Shown here: positions 37,129-46,811 of the stretch, in pieces
How positions within the stretch are numbered: position 1 is the stretch's first letter
Layout: each line of letters opens with the position of its first letter
Assembly (NCBI RefSeq): GCF_036323735.1
Contig: NC_086034.1
Location: 30,210,939-30,274,938 of the forward strand
From: Rattus norvegicus
Taxonomy: Eukaryota > Chordata > Mammalia > Rodentia > Muridae
Direction of reading: 5' to 3'
DNA: 64,000 nt
Program-made: the position numbers and the translations under genes
The notes under the pieces: generated by a model
Seen by the model: only the letters and a program-made list of their open reading frames with translations
Database searches by the model: none
Told to the model about the DNA's origin: nothing

Positions 37129-40100
37129 CTAATAGCCACTTATCAATGAGTGCATACCATGTATGTCTTTCTGTGATTGGGTTAGCTCACTCAGGATGAT
37201 ATTTTCCAGTTCCAACCATTTGCCTACGAATTTCATAGACTCGTTGTTTTTGATAGCTGAGTAATATTCCATTGTGTAGATGTACCACATTTTCTGTATC
37301 CATTCCTCTGTTGAAGGGCATCTGGGTTCTTTCCAGCTTCTGGCTATTATAAATAAGGCTGCGATGAACATAGTGGAGCACGTGTCTCTTTTATATGTTG
37401 AGGCATCTTTTGGGTATATGCCCAAGAGAGGTATAGCTGGATCATCAGGCAGTTCAATGTCCAATTTTCTGAGGAACCTCCAGACTGATTTCCAGAATGG
37501 TTTTACCAGTCTGCAATCCCACCAACAATGGAGGAGTGTTCCTCTTTCTCCACATCCTCGCCAGCATCTGCTGTCACCTGAGTTTTTGATCTTAGCCAAT
37601 CGCACTGGTGTGAGGTGAAATCTCAGGGTTGTTTTGATTTGCATTTCCCTTATGACTAAAGATGTTGAACATTTCTTTAGGTGTTTCTCAGCCATTCGGC
37701 ATTCCTCAGCTGTGAATTCTTTGTTTAGCTCTGAACCCCATTTTTTAATAGGGTTATTTGTTTCCCTGCGGTCTAACTTCTTGAGTTCTTTGTATATTTT
37801 GGAAATAAGGCCTCTATCTGTTGTAGGATTGGTAAAGATCTTTTCCCAATCTGTTGGTTGCCGTTTTGTCCTAACCACAGTGTCCTTTGCCTTACAGAAG
37901 CTTTGCAGTTTTATGAGATCCCATTTGTCGATTCTTGATCTTAGAGCATAAGCCATTGGTGTTTTGTTCAGGAAATTTTTTCCAGTGCCCATGTGTTCCA
38001 GATGCTTCCCTAGTTTTTCTTCTATTAGTTTGAGTGTGTCTGGTTTGATGTGGAGGTCCTTGATCCACTTGGACTTAAGCTTTGTACAGGGTGATAAGGA
38101 TGGATCGATCTGCATTCTTCTACATGTTGCCCTCCAGTTGAACCAGCACCATTTGCTGAAAATGCTATCTTTTTTCCATTGGATGGTTTTGGCTCCTTTG
38201 TCAAAAATCAAGTGACCATAGGTGTGTGGGTTCATTTCTGGGTCTTCAATTCTATTCCATTGGTCTATCTGTCTGTCTCTGTACCAATACCATGCAGTTT
38301 TTATCACTATTGCTCTGTAATACTGCTTGAGTTCAGGGATAGTGATTCCCCCTGAAGTCCTTTTATTGTTGAGGATAGCTTTAGCTATCCTGGGTTTTTT
38401 GTTATTCCAGATGAATTTGCAAATTGTTCTGTCTAACTCTTTGAAGAATTGGATTGGTATTTTGATGGGGATTGCATTGAATCTGTAGATTGCTTTTGGT
38501 AAAATGGCCATTTTTACCATATTAATCCTGCCAATCCATGAGCATGGGAGATCTTTCCATCTTCTGAGGTCTTCTTCAATTTCTTTCCTCAGTGTCTTGA
38601 AGTTCTTATTGTACAGATCTTTTACTTGCTTGGTTAAAGTCACACCGAGGTACTTTATATTATTTGGGTCTATTATGAAGGGTGTCGTTTCCCTAATTTC
38701 TTTCTCGGCTTGTTTCTCTTTTGTATAGAGGAAGGCAACTGATTTATTTGAGTTAATTTTATACCCAGCCACTTTGCTGAAGTTGTTTATCAGCTTTAGT
38801 AGTTCTCTGGTGGAACTTTTGGGATCACTTAAATATACTATCATGTCATCTGCAAATAGTGATATTTTGACCTCTTCTTTTCCGATCTGTATCCCTTTGA
38901 TCTCCTTTTGTTGTCTGATTGCTCTGGCTAGAACTTCAAGAACTATATTGAATAAGTAGGGAGAGAGTGGGCAGCCTTGTCTAGTCCCTGATTTTAGTGG
39001 GATTGCTTCAAGTTTCTCTCCATTTAGTTTAATGTTAGCAACTGGTTTGCTGTATATGGCTTTTACTATGTTTAGGTATGGGCCTTGAATTCCTATTCTT
39101 TCCAGGACTTTTATCATGAAGGGGTGTTGAATTTTGTCAAATGCTTTCTCAGCATCTAATGAAATGATCATGTGGTTCTGTTCTTTCAGTTTGTTTATAT
39201 AATGGATCACGTTGATGGTTTTCCGTATATTAAACCATCCCTGCATGCCTGGGATGAAGCCTACTTGATCATGGTGGATGATTGTTTTGATGTGCTCTTG
39301 AATTCGGTTTGCCAGAATTTTATTGAGTATTTTTGCGTCCATATTCATAAGGGAAATTGGTCTGAAGTTCTCTTTCTTTGTTGTGTCTTTGTGTGGTTTA
39401 GGTATAAGAGTAATTGTGGCTTCATAGAAGGAATTCGGTAGGGCTCCATCTGTTTCAATTTTGTGGAATAGTTTGGATAATATTGGTATGAGGTCTTCTA
39501 TGAAGGTTTGATAGAATTCTGCACTAAACCCGTCTGGACCTGGGCTCTTTTTGGTTGGGAGACCTTTAATGACTGCTTCTATTTCTTTAGGAGTTATGGG
39601 GTTGTTTAACTGGTTTATCTGTTCCTGATTTAACTTCGATACCTGGTATCTGTCTAGGAAATTGTCCATTTCCTGAAGATTTTCAAATTTTGTTGAATAT
39701 AGGTTTTTATAGTAAGATCTGATGATTTTTTGAATTTCCTCCGAATCTGTAGTTATGTCTCCCTTTTCATTTCTGATTTTGTTAATTTGGACACACTCTC
39801 TGTGTCCTCTCGTTAGTCTGGCTAAGGGTTTATCTATCTTGTTGATTTTCTCAAAGAACCAACTTTTGGTTCTGTTGATTCTTTCTATGGTCCTTTTTGT
39901 TTCTACTTGGTTGATTTCAGCTCTGAGTTTGATTATTTCCTGCCTTCTACTCCTCCTGGGTGTATTTGCTTCTTTTTGTTCTAGAGCTTTTAGGTGTGCT
40001 GTCAAGCTGCTGACATATGCTCTTTCCTGTTTCTTTCTGCAGGCACTCAGCGCTATGAGTTTTCCTCTTAGCACAGCTTTCATTGTGTCCCATAAGTTTG

Positions 40101-40989
40101 AGTATGTTGTATCTTCATTTTCATTAAATTCTAAAAAGTTTTTAATTTCTTTCTTTATTTCTTCCTTGACCAGGTTATCATTGAGTAGAGCATTGTTCAA
40201 TTTCCACGTATATGTGGGCATTCTTCCCTTATTGTTATTGAAGACCAGTTTTAGGCCGTGGTGGTCCGATAGCACGCATGGGAATATTTCTATCTTTCTG
40301 TACCTGTTGAGGTCCGTTTTTTGACCAATTATATGGTCAATTTTGGAGAAAGTACCATGAGGAGCTGAGAAGAAGGTATATCCTTTTGCTTTAGGATAGA
40401 ATGTTCTATAAATATCCGTTAAGTCCATTTGGCTCATGACTTCTCTTAGTCTGTCTACATCACTGTTTAATTTCTGTTTCCATGATCTGTCCATTGATGA
40501 GAGTGGGGTGTTGAAATCTCCCACTATTATTGTGTGAGGTGCAATGTGTGTTTTGAGCTTTAGTAAGGTTTCTTTTACATATGTAGGTGCCCTTGTATTT
40601 GGGGCATAGATATTTAGGATTGAGAGTTCATCTTGGTTGATTTTTCCTTTGATGAATATGAAGTGTCCTTCCTTATCTTTTTTGATGACTTTTAGTTGGA
40701 AATTGATTTTATTTGATATTAGAATGGCTACTCCAGCTTGCTTCTTCTGACCATTTGCTTGGAAAGTTGTTTTCCAGCCTTTCACTCTGAGGTAGTGTCT
40801 GTCTTTGTCTCTGAGGTGTGTTTCCTGTAGGCAGCAGAATGCAGGGTCCTCGTTGCGTATCCAGTTTGTTAATCTATGTCTTTTTATTGGGGAGTTGAGG
40901 CCATTGATATTGAGAGATATTAAGGAATAGTGATTATTGCTTCCCGTTATATTCATATTTGATGTGAGGTTATGTTTGTGTGCTTTCAT
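37129..40989 (-). CDS. LINE-1 ORF2p: endonuclease and reverse transcriptase, 1286 aa
   Basis: ORF2p nicks chromosomal DNA and reverse-transcribes L1 RNA at the nick. An N-terminal APE-like endonuclease covers about residues 20-255, with N29 in NINGLN, E56 in QETHL, D158 and N160 in GDFN, SKIDHI near 215, and D242-H243 in SDHHG. The reverse transcriptase lies at about 450-800, with SPGPDGF, LDAEKAF, GCPLSPYLFN and the catalytic FADD at 712-715. The C-terminal cysteine-rich motif is C-x3-C-x7-H-x4-C at C1142, C1146, H1154 and C1159. Length is normal for rodent L1, and I see no stop or frameshift. The first ATG (40989) lies inside ORF1 and overlaps its end by 20 nt. A second in-frame ATG, Met12 at 40956, lies just after the ORF1 stop and could be the true start. 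ORF2 is expected to be translated inefficiently after ORF1. The stop is TAG at 37129-37131. Confidence 0.96.
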   Translation of the reverse strand: MKAHKHNLTSNMNITGSNNHYSLISLNINGLNSPIKRHRLTNWIRNEDPAFCCLQETHLRDKDRHYLRVKGWKTTFQANGQKKQAGVAILISNKINFQLKVIKKDKEGHFIFIKGKINQDELSILNIYAPNTRAPTYVKETLLKLKTHIAPHTIIVGDFNTPLSSMDRSWKQKLNSDVDRLREVMSQMDLTDIYRTFYPKAKGYTFFSAPHGTFSKIDHIIGQKTDLNRYRKIEIFPCVLSDHHGLKLVFNNNKGRMPTYTWKLNNALLNDNLVKEEIKKEIKNFLEFNENEDTTYSNLWDTMKAVLRGKLIALSACRKKQERAYVSSLTAHLKALEQKEANTPRRSRRQEIIKLRAEINQVETKRTIERINRTKSWFFEKINKIDKPLARLTRGHRECVQINKIRNEKGDITTDSEEIQKIIRSYYKNLYSTKFENLQEMDNFLDRYQVSKLNQEQINQLNNPITPKEIEAVIKGLPTKKSPGPDGFSAEFYQTFIEDLIPILSKLFHKIETDGALPNSFYEATITLIPKPHKDTTKKENFRPISLMNMDAKILNKILANRIQEHIKTIIHHDQVGFIPGMQGWFNIRKTINVIHYINKLKEQNHMIISLDAEKAFDKIQHPFMIKVLERIGIQGPYLNIVKAIYSKPVANIKLNGEKLEAIPLKSGTRQGCPLSPYLFNIVLEVLARAIRQQKEIKGIQIGKEEVKISLFADDMIVYLSDPKSSTRELLKLINNFSKVAGYKINSNKSVAFLYTKEKQAEKEIRETTPFIIDPNNIKYLGVTLTKQVKDLYNKNFKTLRKEIEEDLRRWKDLPCSWIGRINMVKMAILPKAIYRFNAIPIKIPIQFFKELDRTICKFIWNNKKPRIAKAILNNKRTSGGITIPELKQYYRAIVIKTAWYWYRDRQIDQWNRIEDPEMNPHTYGHLIFDKGAKTIQWKKDSIFSKWCWFNWRATCRRMQIDPSLSPCTKLKSKWIKDLHIKPDTLKLIEEKLGKHLEHMGTGKNFLNKTPMAYALRSRIDKWDLIKLQSFCKAKDTVVRTKRQPTDWEKIFTNPTTDRGLISKIYKELKKLDRRETNNPIKKWGSELNKEFTAEECRMAEKHLKKCSTSLVIREMQIKTTLRFHLTPVRLAKIKNSGDSRCWRGCGERGTLLHCWWDCRLVKPFWKSVWRFLRKLDIELPDDPAIPLLGIYPKDASTYKRDTCSTMFIAALFIIARSWKEPRCPSTEEWIQKMWYIYTMEYYSAIKNNESMKFVGKWLELENIILSELTQSQKDIHGMHSLISGY

Positions 40990-42088
40990 TCTCTTTGTTT
41001 TGTTGCCAAGACAAAGAGTTTCTTGCTTCTTCTAGGGTATAGCTTGCCTCCTTATGTTGGGCTTTACCATTTATTATCCTTTGTAGTGCTGGATTTGTAG
41101 AAAGATATTGTGTAAATTTGGTTTTGTCATGGAATATCTTGGTTTCTCCATCAATGTTAATTGAGAGTTTTGCTGGATACAGTAATCTGGGCTGGCATTT
41201 GTGTTCTCTTAGGGTCTGTATAACATCAGTCCAGGATCTTCTGGCCTTCATAGTTTCTGGCGAGAAGTCTGGTGTGATTCTGATAGGTCTCCCTTTATAT
41301 GTTACTTGACCTTTTTCCCTTACTGCTTTTAATATTCTTTCTTTATTTTGTGCGTTTGGTGTTTTGACAATTATGTGACGGGAGGTGTTTCTTTTCTGGT
41401 CCAATCTATTTGGAGTTCTGTAGGCTTCCTGTATGTCTATGGGTATCTCTTTTTTTAGGTTAGGGAAGTTTTCTTCTATGATTTTGTTGAAGATATTTAC
41501 TGGTCCTTTGAGCTGGGAGTCTTCACTCTCTTCTATACCTATTATCCTTAGGTTTGATCTTCTCATTGAGTCCTGGATTTCCTGTATGTTTTGGACCAGT
41601 AGCTTTTTCTGCTTTACATTATCTTTGACAGTTGAGTCAATGATTTCTATGGAATCTTCTGCTCCTGAGATTCTCTCTTCCATCTCTTGTATTCTGTTGG
41701 TGAAGCTTGTATCTACAGCTCCTTGTCTCTTCTTTTGGTTTTCTATATCCAGGGTTGTTTCCATGTGTTCTTTCTTGATTGCTTCTATTTCCATTTTTAA
41801 TTCCTTCAACTGTTTGATTGTGTTTTCCTGGAATTCTTTCAGGGATTTTTGCGATTCCTCTCTGTAGGCTTTTACTTGTTTATTAATGTTTTCCTGTGCT
41901 TCCCTAAGTGTGTTCAGGTCTTTCCTGAAGTCCTCCAGCATCATGATCAAATATGATTTTGAAACTAGATCTTGCTTTTCTGGTGTGTTTGGATATTCCA
42001 TGTTTGTTTTGGTGGGAGAATTGGGCTCCGATGATGGCATGTAGTCTTGGTTTCTGTTGCTTGGGTTCCTGTGCTTGCCTCTCGCCAT
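40970..42088 (-). CDS. LINE-1 ORF1p: trimeric RNA-binding chaperone, 372 aa
   Basis: ORF1p binds L1 RNA in cis as a trimer and forms the ribonucleoprotein needed for retrotransposition. A basic, Ser/Pro/Asn-rich N-terminus (1-45) is followed by a long heptad-rich coiled coil (about 46-165) with many Lys, Glu, Leu and Ile residues. An RRM-like domain begins near MRRSNLRIIGIEE (Met175) and continues to about 265. The C-terminal domain (about 265-335) includes TPDFSPETMKARRSW and CQPRLLYPAKLSI. The chosen start, 42088, opens MARGK and has G at +4 (ATGG). The stop is TAA at 40970-40972. Length fits the rodent range, in which the coiled coil varies. The frame is uninterrupted. The C-terminus, rich in Asn, Gln and Glu, resembles the rat rather than the mouse protein (from memory). 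Confidence 0.95.
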   Translation of the reverse strand: MARGKHRNPSNRNQDYMPSSEPNSPTKTNMEYPNTPEKQDLVSKSYLIMMLEDFRKDLNTLREAQENINKQVKAYREESQKSLKEFQENTIKQLKELKMEIEAIKKEHMETTLDIENQKKRQGAVDTSFTNRIQEMEERISGAEDSIEIIDSTVKDNVKQKKLLVQNIQEIQDSMRRSNLRIIGIEESEDSQLKGPVNIFNKIIEENFPNLKKEIPIDIQEAYRTPNRLDQKRNTSRHIIVKTPNAQNKERILKAVREKGQVTYKGRPIRITPDFSPETMKARRSWTDVIQTLREHKCQPRLLYPAKLSINIDGETKIFHDKTKFTQYLSTNPALQRIINGKAQHKEASYTLEEARNSLSWQQNKENESTQT

Positions 42089-42285
42089 CAGATTATCTCT
42101 AGTGTTACTTTGTTCTGCTATTTCTGACAGTGGCTAGACTGTCCTATAAGCCTGTGTGTCAGGAGTGCTGTAGACCTGTTTTCCTCTCTTTCAGTCAGTT
42201 ATGGGGACAGAGTGTTCTGCTTTCGGGCGTGTAGTTTTTCCTCTCTACAGGTCTTCAGCTGTTCCTGTGGGCCTGTGTCTTGAGT
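42089..42285 (-). other. Non-monomeric part of the L1 5'UTR
   Basis: About 200 bp lie between the proximal monomer and the ORF1 start and are not repeated in the second monomer. This corresponds to the single-copy 5'UTR tether that links promoter monomers to ORF1 in rodent L1s. No ORF or strong secondary structure is evident. Confidence 0.7.
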
Positions 42286-43385
42286 TCACCAGGCAGCTTT
42301 CTTGCAGCAGAAAATTTGGTCTTACCTGTGGTCCCGAGGCTCAGGTTTGCTCGTGGGGTGCTGTCCAGGGGCTCTCTGCAGCGGCAGCAACCAGGAAGAC
42401 CTGTGCCGCCCCTTCCGGGAGCTTCAGTGCACCAGGGTTCCAGATGGTCTTTGGCTTTTTCCTCTGGCATCCGAGATGTGTGTGCAGGGAGCAGTCTCTT
42501 CTGGTTTCCCAGGCCTGTCTGCCTCTCTGAAGTTTTAGCTCTCCCTCCCACGGGATTTGGGTGCAGAGAACTGTTTATCCGGTCTGTTTCCTTCAGGGTC
42601 CGGCAGTGTCTCCGGCAGGGGTCCTGCCGCTCCTGGGCCCTCCCCCACGGGAGCCCAGAGGCCTTATACAGTTTCCTCTTGGGCCAGGGATGTGGGCAGG
42701 GGTGAGCAGTGTTGGTGGTCTCTTCCGCTCTGCAGCCTCAGGAGTGCCCACCTGACCAGGCGGTTGGGTCTCTCTCTCACCGGGTCTGGGAGCAGAGAGC
42801 TGCTGCGGGCCGGGATCCGCGGGTGTGGGACTTCCGGTAAACACAGAACGTGCCCGGTTCTAGAGAAATTCTGCTTCCGTGTGTCCCAAGCTCACCAGGC
42901 AGCTTTCTTGCAGCAGAAAATTTGGTCTTACCTGTGGTCCCGAGGCTCAAGTTCGCTCGTGGGGTGCTGCCCAGGGGCTCTCTGCAGCGGCAGCAACCAG
43001 GAAGACCTGTGTCACCCCTTCCGGGATCTTCAGTGCACCAGGGTTCCAGATGGTCTTTGGCTTTTTCCTCTGGCGTCCGAGATGTGTGTGCAGGGAGCAG
43101 TCTCTTCTGGTTTCCCAGGCCTGTCTGCCTCTCTGAAGGTTTAGCTCTCCCTCCCACGGGATTTGGGTGCAGAGAACTGTTTATCCGGTCTGTTTCCTTC
43201 AGGGTCCGGCGGTGTCTGTGGCAGGGGTCCTGCCGCTCCTGGGCCCTCCCCCACGGGAGCCCAGAGGCCTTATACAGTTTCCTCTTGGGCCAGGGATGTG
43301 GGCAGGGGTGAGCAGTGTTGGTGGTCTCTTCCGCTCTGCAGCCTCAGGAGTGCCCACCTGACCAGGCGGTTGGGTCTCTCTCTCC
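42286..43385 (-). promoter_or_regulatory. L1 5'UTR promoter: 1.8 tandem 606-bp monomers, CpG-rich
   Basis: Two copies of the same sequence lie head to tail with a constant offset of 606 bp. The ORF1-proximal copy is complete (42286-42891). The distal copy is cut off at its 5' end (42892-43385, 494 bp). For example, the block beginning tcaccaggcagctttcttg occurs at 42286 and again at 42892. Rodent L1 monomers act as the internal RNA polymerase II promoter; that is family knowledge, not visible here. The interval is much richer in CpG than the surrounding AT-rich DNA and is a likely methylation target. The distal monomer ends exactly at the target-site duplication. Confidence 0.88.
42557..43144 (+). 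other. Antisense open frame across the L1 monomers (ORF0-like candidate, 195 codons)
   Basis: On the strand opposite the L1, an ATG-initiated frame of 195 codons crosses the monomer junction. It recurs in the next copy (43163-43399) and the proximal copy ends at the matching stop (42302-42538). The cause is that 606 is a multiple of three, so any antisense frame is kept from monomer to monomer. A second antisense frame behaves the same way (42280-42705 and 42850-43311, with stops exactly 606 bp apart). Human L1 carries an antisense ORF0 in its 5'UTR; similarity of position is the only link. No protein family is recognised. It may be a by-product of GC-rich sequence with few stops. Confidence 0.35.
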
Positions 43386-43397
43386 AAGTGTACTTTT
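43386..43397. repeat. Target-site duplication, right copy (full-length L1)
   Basis: The sequence aagtgtactttt follows directly after the last monomer base and is followed by aatatg. Together they rebuild the nick site TTTT/AA. The perfect match with the left copy suggests a recent insertion. Confidence 0.9.
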
Positions 43398-44172
43398 AAT
43401 ATGAATAATATTAGCAAACTGATGAAGGAGTTAATAAAACTATATTCCAGTAAAAGTAAAATATCACATTATTATTTATGTGATATGAACACAAAAGTCT
43501 GACAACTCAGAAACAGCATTATCTAGACAGACATATCAAGACTTGTCATTTACACTTAGACTCTTGGATCACAAGTTACTGTGAAAAGATGGCTATTTAA
43601 TGTAAATCTTAGGAGAACTGACTTTTCTACACAGTCACAAAGACCCAAAGAAACACAGAAGGTGAACTGCATCGGCACCTGATCTTACATGTGGACAAGC
43701 TGAAGGGAGATGAGATCACAGAGCTCACAGTGACTGAAGAGAGGCCAGAAATGCAGGGATTTTTCTATGTAAAAATTATCACACAGATTAAAAAGGAAAC
43801 AGTAAATGTGAGGAAGGGACAGAAATTATAAAAAACACAGTATCCTAAAAATCTCAAAACACGCAGTCGAAAACAAAGATTATAGTGAGATTCTATTAAA
43901 GAATAGAAGTTATGGGACCCACAATCCAATCCAATTTGGGAATACATTGCACAGAAGAGGGTTAGAATTTTAAAAAATGTTAAATGAATAAACTGTGGAC
44001 TATCTCAGAAAGCTTTAACCACTGAGAAATTAGTTGATAGTTTTAAGGCAAGCTCTTGTGGGTTTTCTTGCTTTTACATACAACTATTTTAAAATAGACA
44101 CCGAGAGCAGTAAGGGACAATATCCACACAAAAAATATACTGTTTATTAGAATATGGACAACCCTATCCCAG
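43398..44172. other. Nothing recognised
   Basis: AT-rich flank of the full-length L1. No gene or repeat. Confidence 0.5.
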
Positions 44173-44637
44173 TGTGTATTTAATAAATATAAAAACTCTG
44201 ACAAAAACAACTTGGGGAAGAAAGGGTTTATTTTATCTTACTCTTTCAGGTCATAACTCATCTTTGAGGGAAGTGAGGGCAGAAACTCATGGTAGAAACC
44301 AGAAGGGAGGATTGCTTGATACTCCACAAAACATTGTCTCTGATAAAGAAACTCACTCACAGCTAAGGAAGCACTGTGGGGGCTATGGAGGATGATGCTT
44401 TCTTGTTGGTTTGCTCATTGGCTCATGCTTAGCCAGTTTCTTTATACATCACAGGACAACATGCTATACACTATGGCCTGGCCCCTCTTATATCAATTAT
44501 CAGTCAAAACAATCCCTACCTGATATGCCCTACCTGATGGACCAGACATAGACCTATCTGTTGAAGATAAATTCTCAATTACAGGCTTTTCATCTGATTC
44601 TAGATTGTGTCAAATTTACAGTTAATACTTAAATTTT
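44173..44637 (-). mobile_element. MaLR-type LTR, minus strand
   Basis: Contains acaacttggggaagaaaggg and ends near gtgtcaaatttacag. Same subgroup as the split LTR at 35 kb. Diverged at its left end. Confidence 0.65.
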
Positions 44638-45169
44638 ATGATAACTATCTTGGACCAATAAACACCTAAGGAGTAAATATAGGGTAGACACTCAAGAGTT
44701 GAACATATTCTATTCTATCCTTTACCATACTCTTGTCTACATTTTTAACATGAATGAAAACTTCATTATCTTGAAGTGAAATCGTTTATTGTGGGGTTTA
44801 TATAGTTTTTCACGTTTACATTTCATCTATCTTTTAATGATTTAGAGATGTATTATATTGGCATGTTCAGCTGTGTGTGTGGGTACATGTGTTATTGTGC
44901 TAGATGGTGATAAATGAAAGTAATCACACAGGAAATAACCAATCACGACTGTTCCAGATCAACTCTTTTGTTTCATTGGGTGTTAGATATTTCTATACCT
45001 TCTGGACTATTGGTATCCAAAATAAATATAATTTAGGACCTGGTTATTTGAAGTCATGGTGAATAAAGACAATGAAATAAACAATTAACAACATTGAGAT
45101 ATATTTGTGATTCAAAACTAGGTCTAATGAATCGATGGAATTTCTAAGATAGAAGATAGATAGCAAGTG

Positions 45170-45488
45170 TGATGGTTTGTATATGCTCAGCCCAGAGAGT
45201 GGCACTATTAGAAGGTGTGGCCTTGTTGAAGTAGGTGTGTCACTGTGGGTGTTGGCTTTAAGACTCTCATCCTACCTGCCTGGAAGTCAGTATTCTGCTA
45301 GCAGCCTTCAGATGAAGATGTAAAACTCTCAACTCCCCCTGTACCATGCCTGTCTGGATCTTGCCATGCTCCTGCCTTGGTGATAATGGACTGAACCATT
45401 TGTAAGACAGCTTCAGGTAAACGTTAGCCTCATACGAGTTGCCTTGGTCATGGTGTTTGTTCAAAGTGGTAAAACCCTAACTAAGACA
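45170..45488 (+). mobile_element. MaLR-type solo LTR, plus strand
   Basis: Begins tgatggtttgtatatgctc and ends ccctaactaagaca. Same family as 5136-5461 in opposite orientation. It stands alone without an internal region. The ORF at 45267-45464 is incidental. Confidence 0.72.
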
Positions 45489-46727
45489 GGAAGTAAAGGG
45501 GAGATGATGTAGCAGTATCAAATTAGATCAAACAGATTTTTATTATGCATGCCTTAAGTGGATAGCAAAATTTTACCCCTAGCCTGATTCACCACTTTAA
45601 TTCTTTCTCTTTTGCTACCTCTTTTGCTGTCTCTTGTGTGCATTGCTAGACTCAAAAATTCAATGTAACTACATCATGGTGGATTTAAACACACTAGTTT
45701 ACTAGTAGGCTATACTTCGGAATGTTATTGCTGTTAGACATTATTCAAATAATTTTAAACATATAATTTCAGTTAAATTACTTACTGTATATCTATAGCT
45801 GTGAGATTTTTAAGTGATTATCCCAGAAATTAATTTAGGTTTTTGTATAATTAAAAGTTTTCCCAAAATAAAAAAGGTCATTTTGAAGAATTAACACATG
45901 TGTTTAATAAATAATAAAAAAAAGTCGAACATCGCTTTTCTTTCTCAGTGTAGCTCATATTTCAGAAAGCCATTAATAATATTGTCCACACCCATTCCCT
46001 GCACTGTAAAGAACCAATACTGAACAAATTTGTTCCCAAGAGTTGTAGCCCCCCATCCCACCCTTATCTTCAGAATTGTGGGGCTCAGAGTAAAGCAAAA
46101 TGAAACAAAAGCAACATAGGAAGACAGAACAAGAGGAGTGACAGTTTGTCTGATATAAATAGCAACGTTAGCACATACAGATTTTCTTTGGCTGTAGCAC
46201 AGAAAGCCTGATTCTGTACCACGCCTGAGGGCCGTTGGAATAGCTTCATATATTTTAGCCACAAGGTAAATTTTAATATATGCCAAACATAAAAAGTACA
46301 TAAAAATGAACTAAATATAGTTGGATCCAACTGAAAGAAGAAGAAAAGACAATCCAGCCAGGTTAGAGTAGGTCTTACTTTTAATCTCAGTTGAAAGAAG
46401 ACACAGTTCATCTCAGTTTTGAGGAGGACGGGGTAGGTGAATTGGTCAAGTTGGAGATCGGTCTAGATGGTCTGTTGAGTGAAGTCTTATTTTCAAACCC
46501 CTTTCCCTTACAAAGCCCTTCCTCAAATAAATAACAACAATAAATCCAAACATCAAAATCAGCACACACAGGAAAAGGAAAAACGAAAGGAGGAAAACGG
46601 ATGACTCATATGACTCAGATACTAGAAATTTAGAACTTTAAAAAAACAACCCTTGGGAAGGATTTTGAGCAACACTGCACATTGTCAGAGACATTACCAT
46701 GAGAAAAGTAAAGCTGACCACAGGATC
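45489..46727. other. Unassigned; possible gene-derived stretch
   Basis: The stretch 45940-46410 has two overlapping minus frames of 118 and 108 codons and a less random look on the minus strand, as an old mRNA-derived insertion might. No gene is recognised and no A tail or TSD can be defined. Confidence 0.35.
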
Positions 46728-46795
46728 CAGGGCCGAGGGTATAACTCAGTGGTAAGTACATGTACAACGGCCTGGATTCAATCCTAGCATTAAAG
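46728..46795 (+). mobile_element. Degenerate ID SINE
   Basis: The text gagggtataactcagtggtaagtac resembles the tRNA-Ala-derived ID body with an A/B-box-like layout. It has diverged and is not a tRNA gene. Confidence 0.55.
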
Positions 46796-46811
46796 CAAGC
46801 TAGAGCAAACC

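Larger units (their letters stand above)
36402..43385 (-). mobile_element. Full-length LINE-1 retrotransposon, rat type, with intact ORFs
   Basis: This is an autonomous non-LTR retrotransposon that reads on the minus strand. In sense order it has a tandem-monomer 5'UTR (43385 to 42089), ORF1 (42088 to 40970), ORF2 (40989 to 37129), a 3'UTR of about 700 bp with a G-rich tract, an AATAAA signal at 36417-36422 and an 18-bp A tail (T run 36402-36419). The element is flanked by a direct repeat, aagtgtactttt, at 36394-36405 and 43386-43397. The rebuilt empty site on the plus strand reads TTTT/AATATG, which matches the L1 endonuclease consensus TTTT/AA. Both frames run full length with catalytic residues present, so by sequence it is a candidate active copy. 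ORF1 lacks the mouse-type N-terminus and looks rat-like; that assignment is from memory of the families. Activity itself cannot be judged here. Confidence 0.95.

Noticed and set aside
39755..40324. 189-codon plus-strand frame
   Set aside because: It lies wholly antisense to L1 ORF2 and is hydrophobic because of the reversed A-rich codons.
46728..46795. Possible tRNA gene
   Set aside because: A/B-box-like signals come from a diverged ID SINE; no cloverleaf can be closed.
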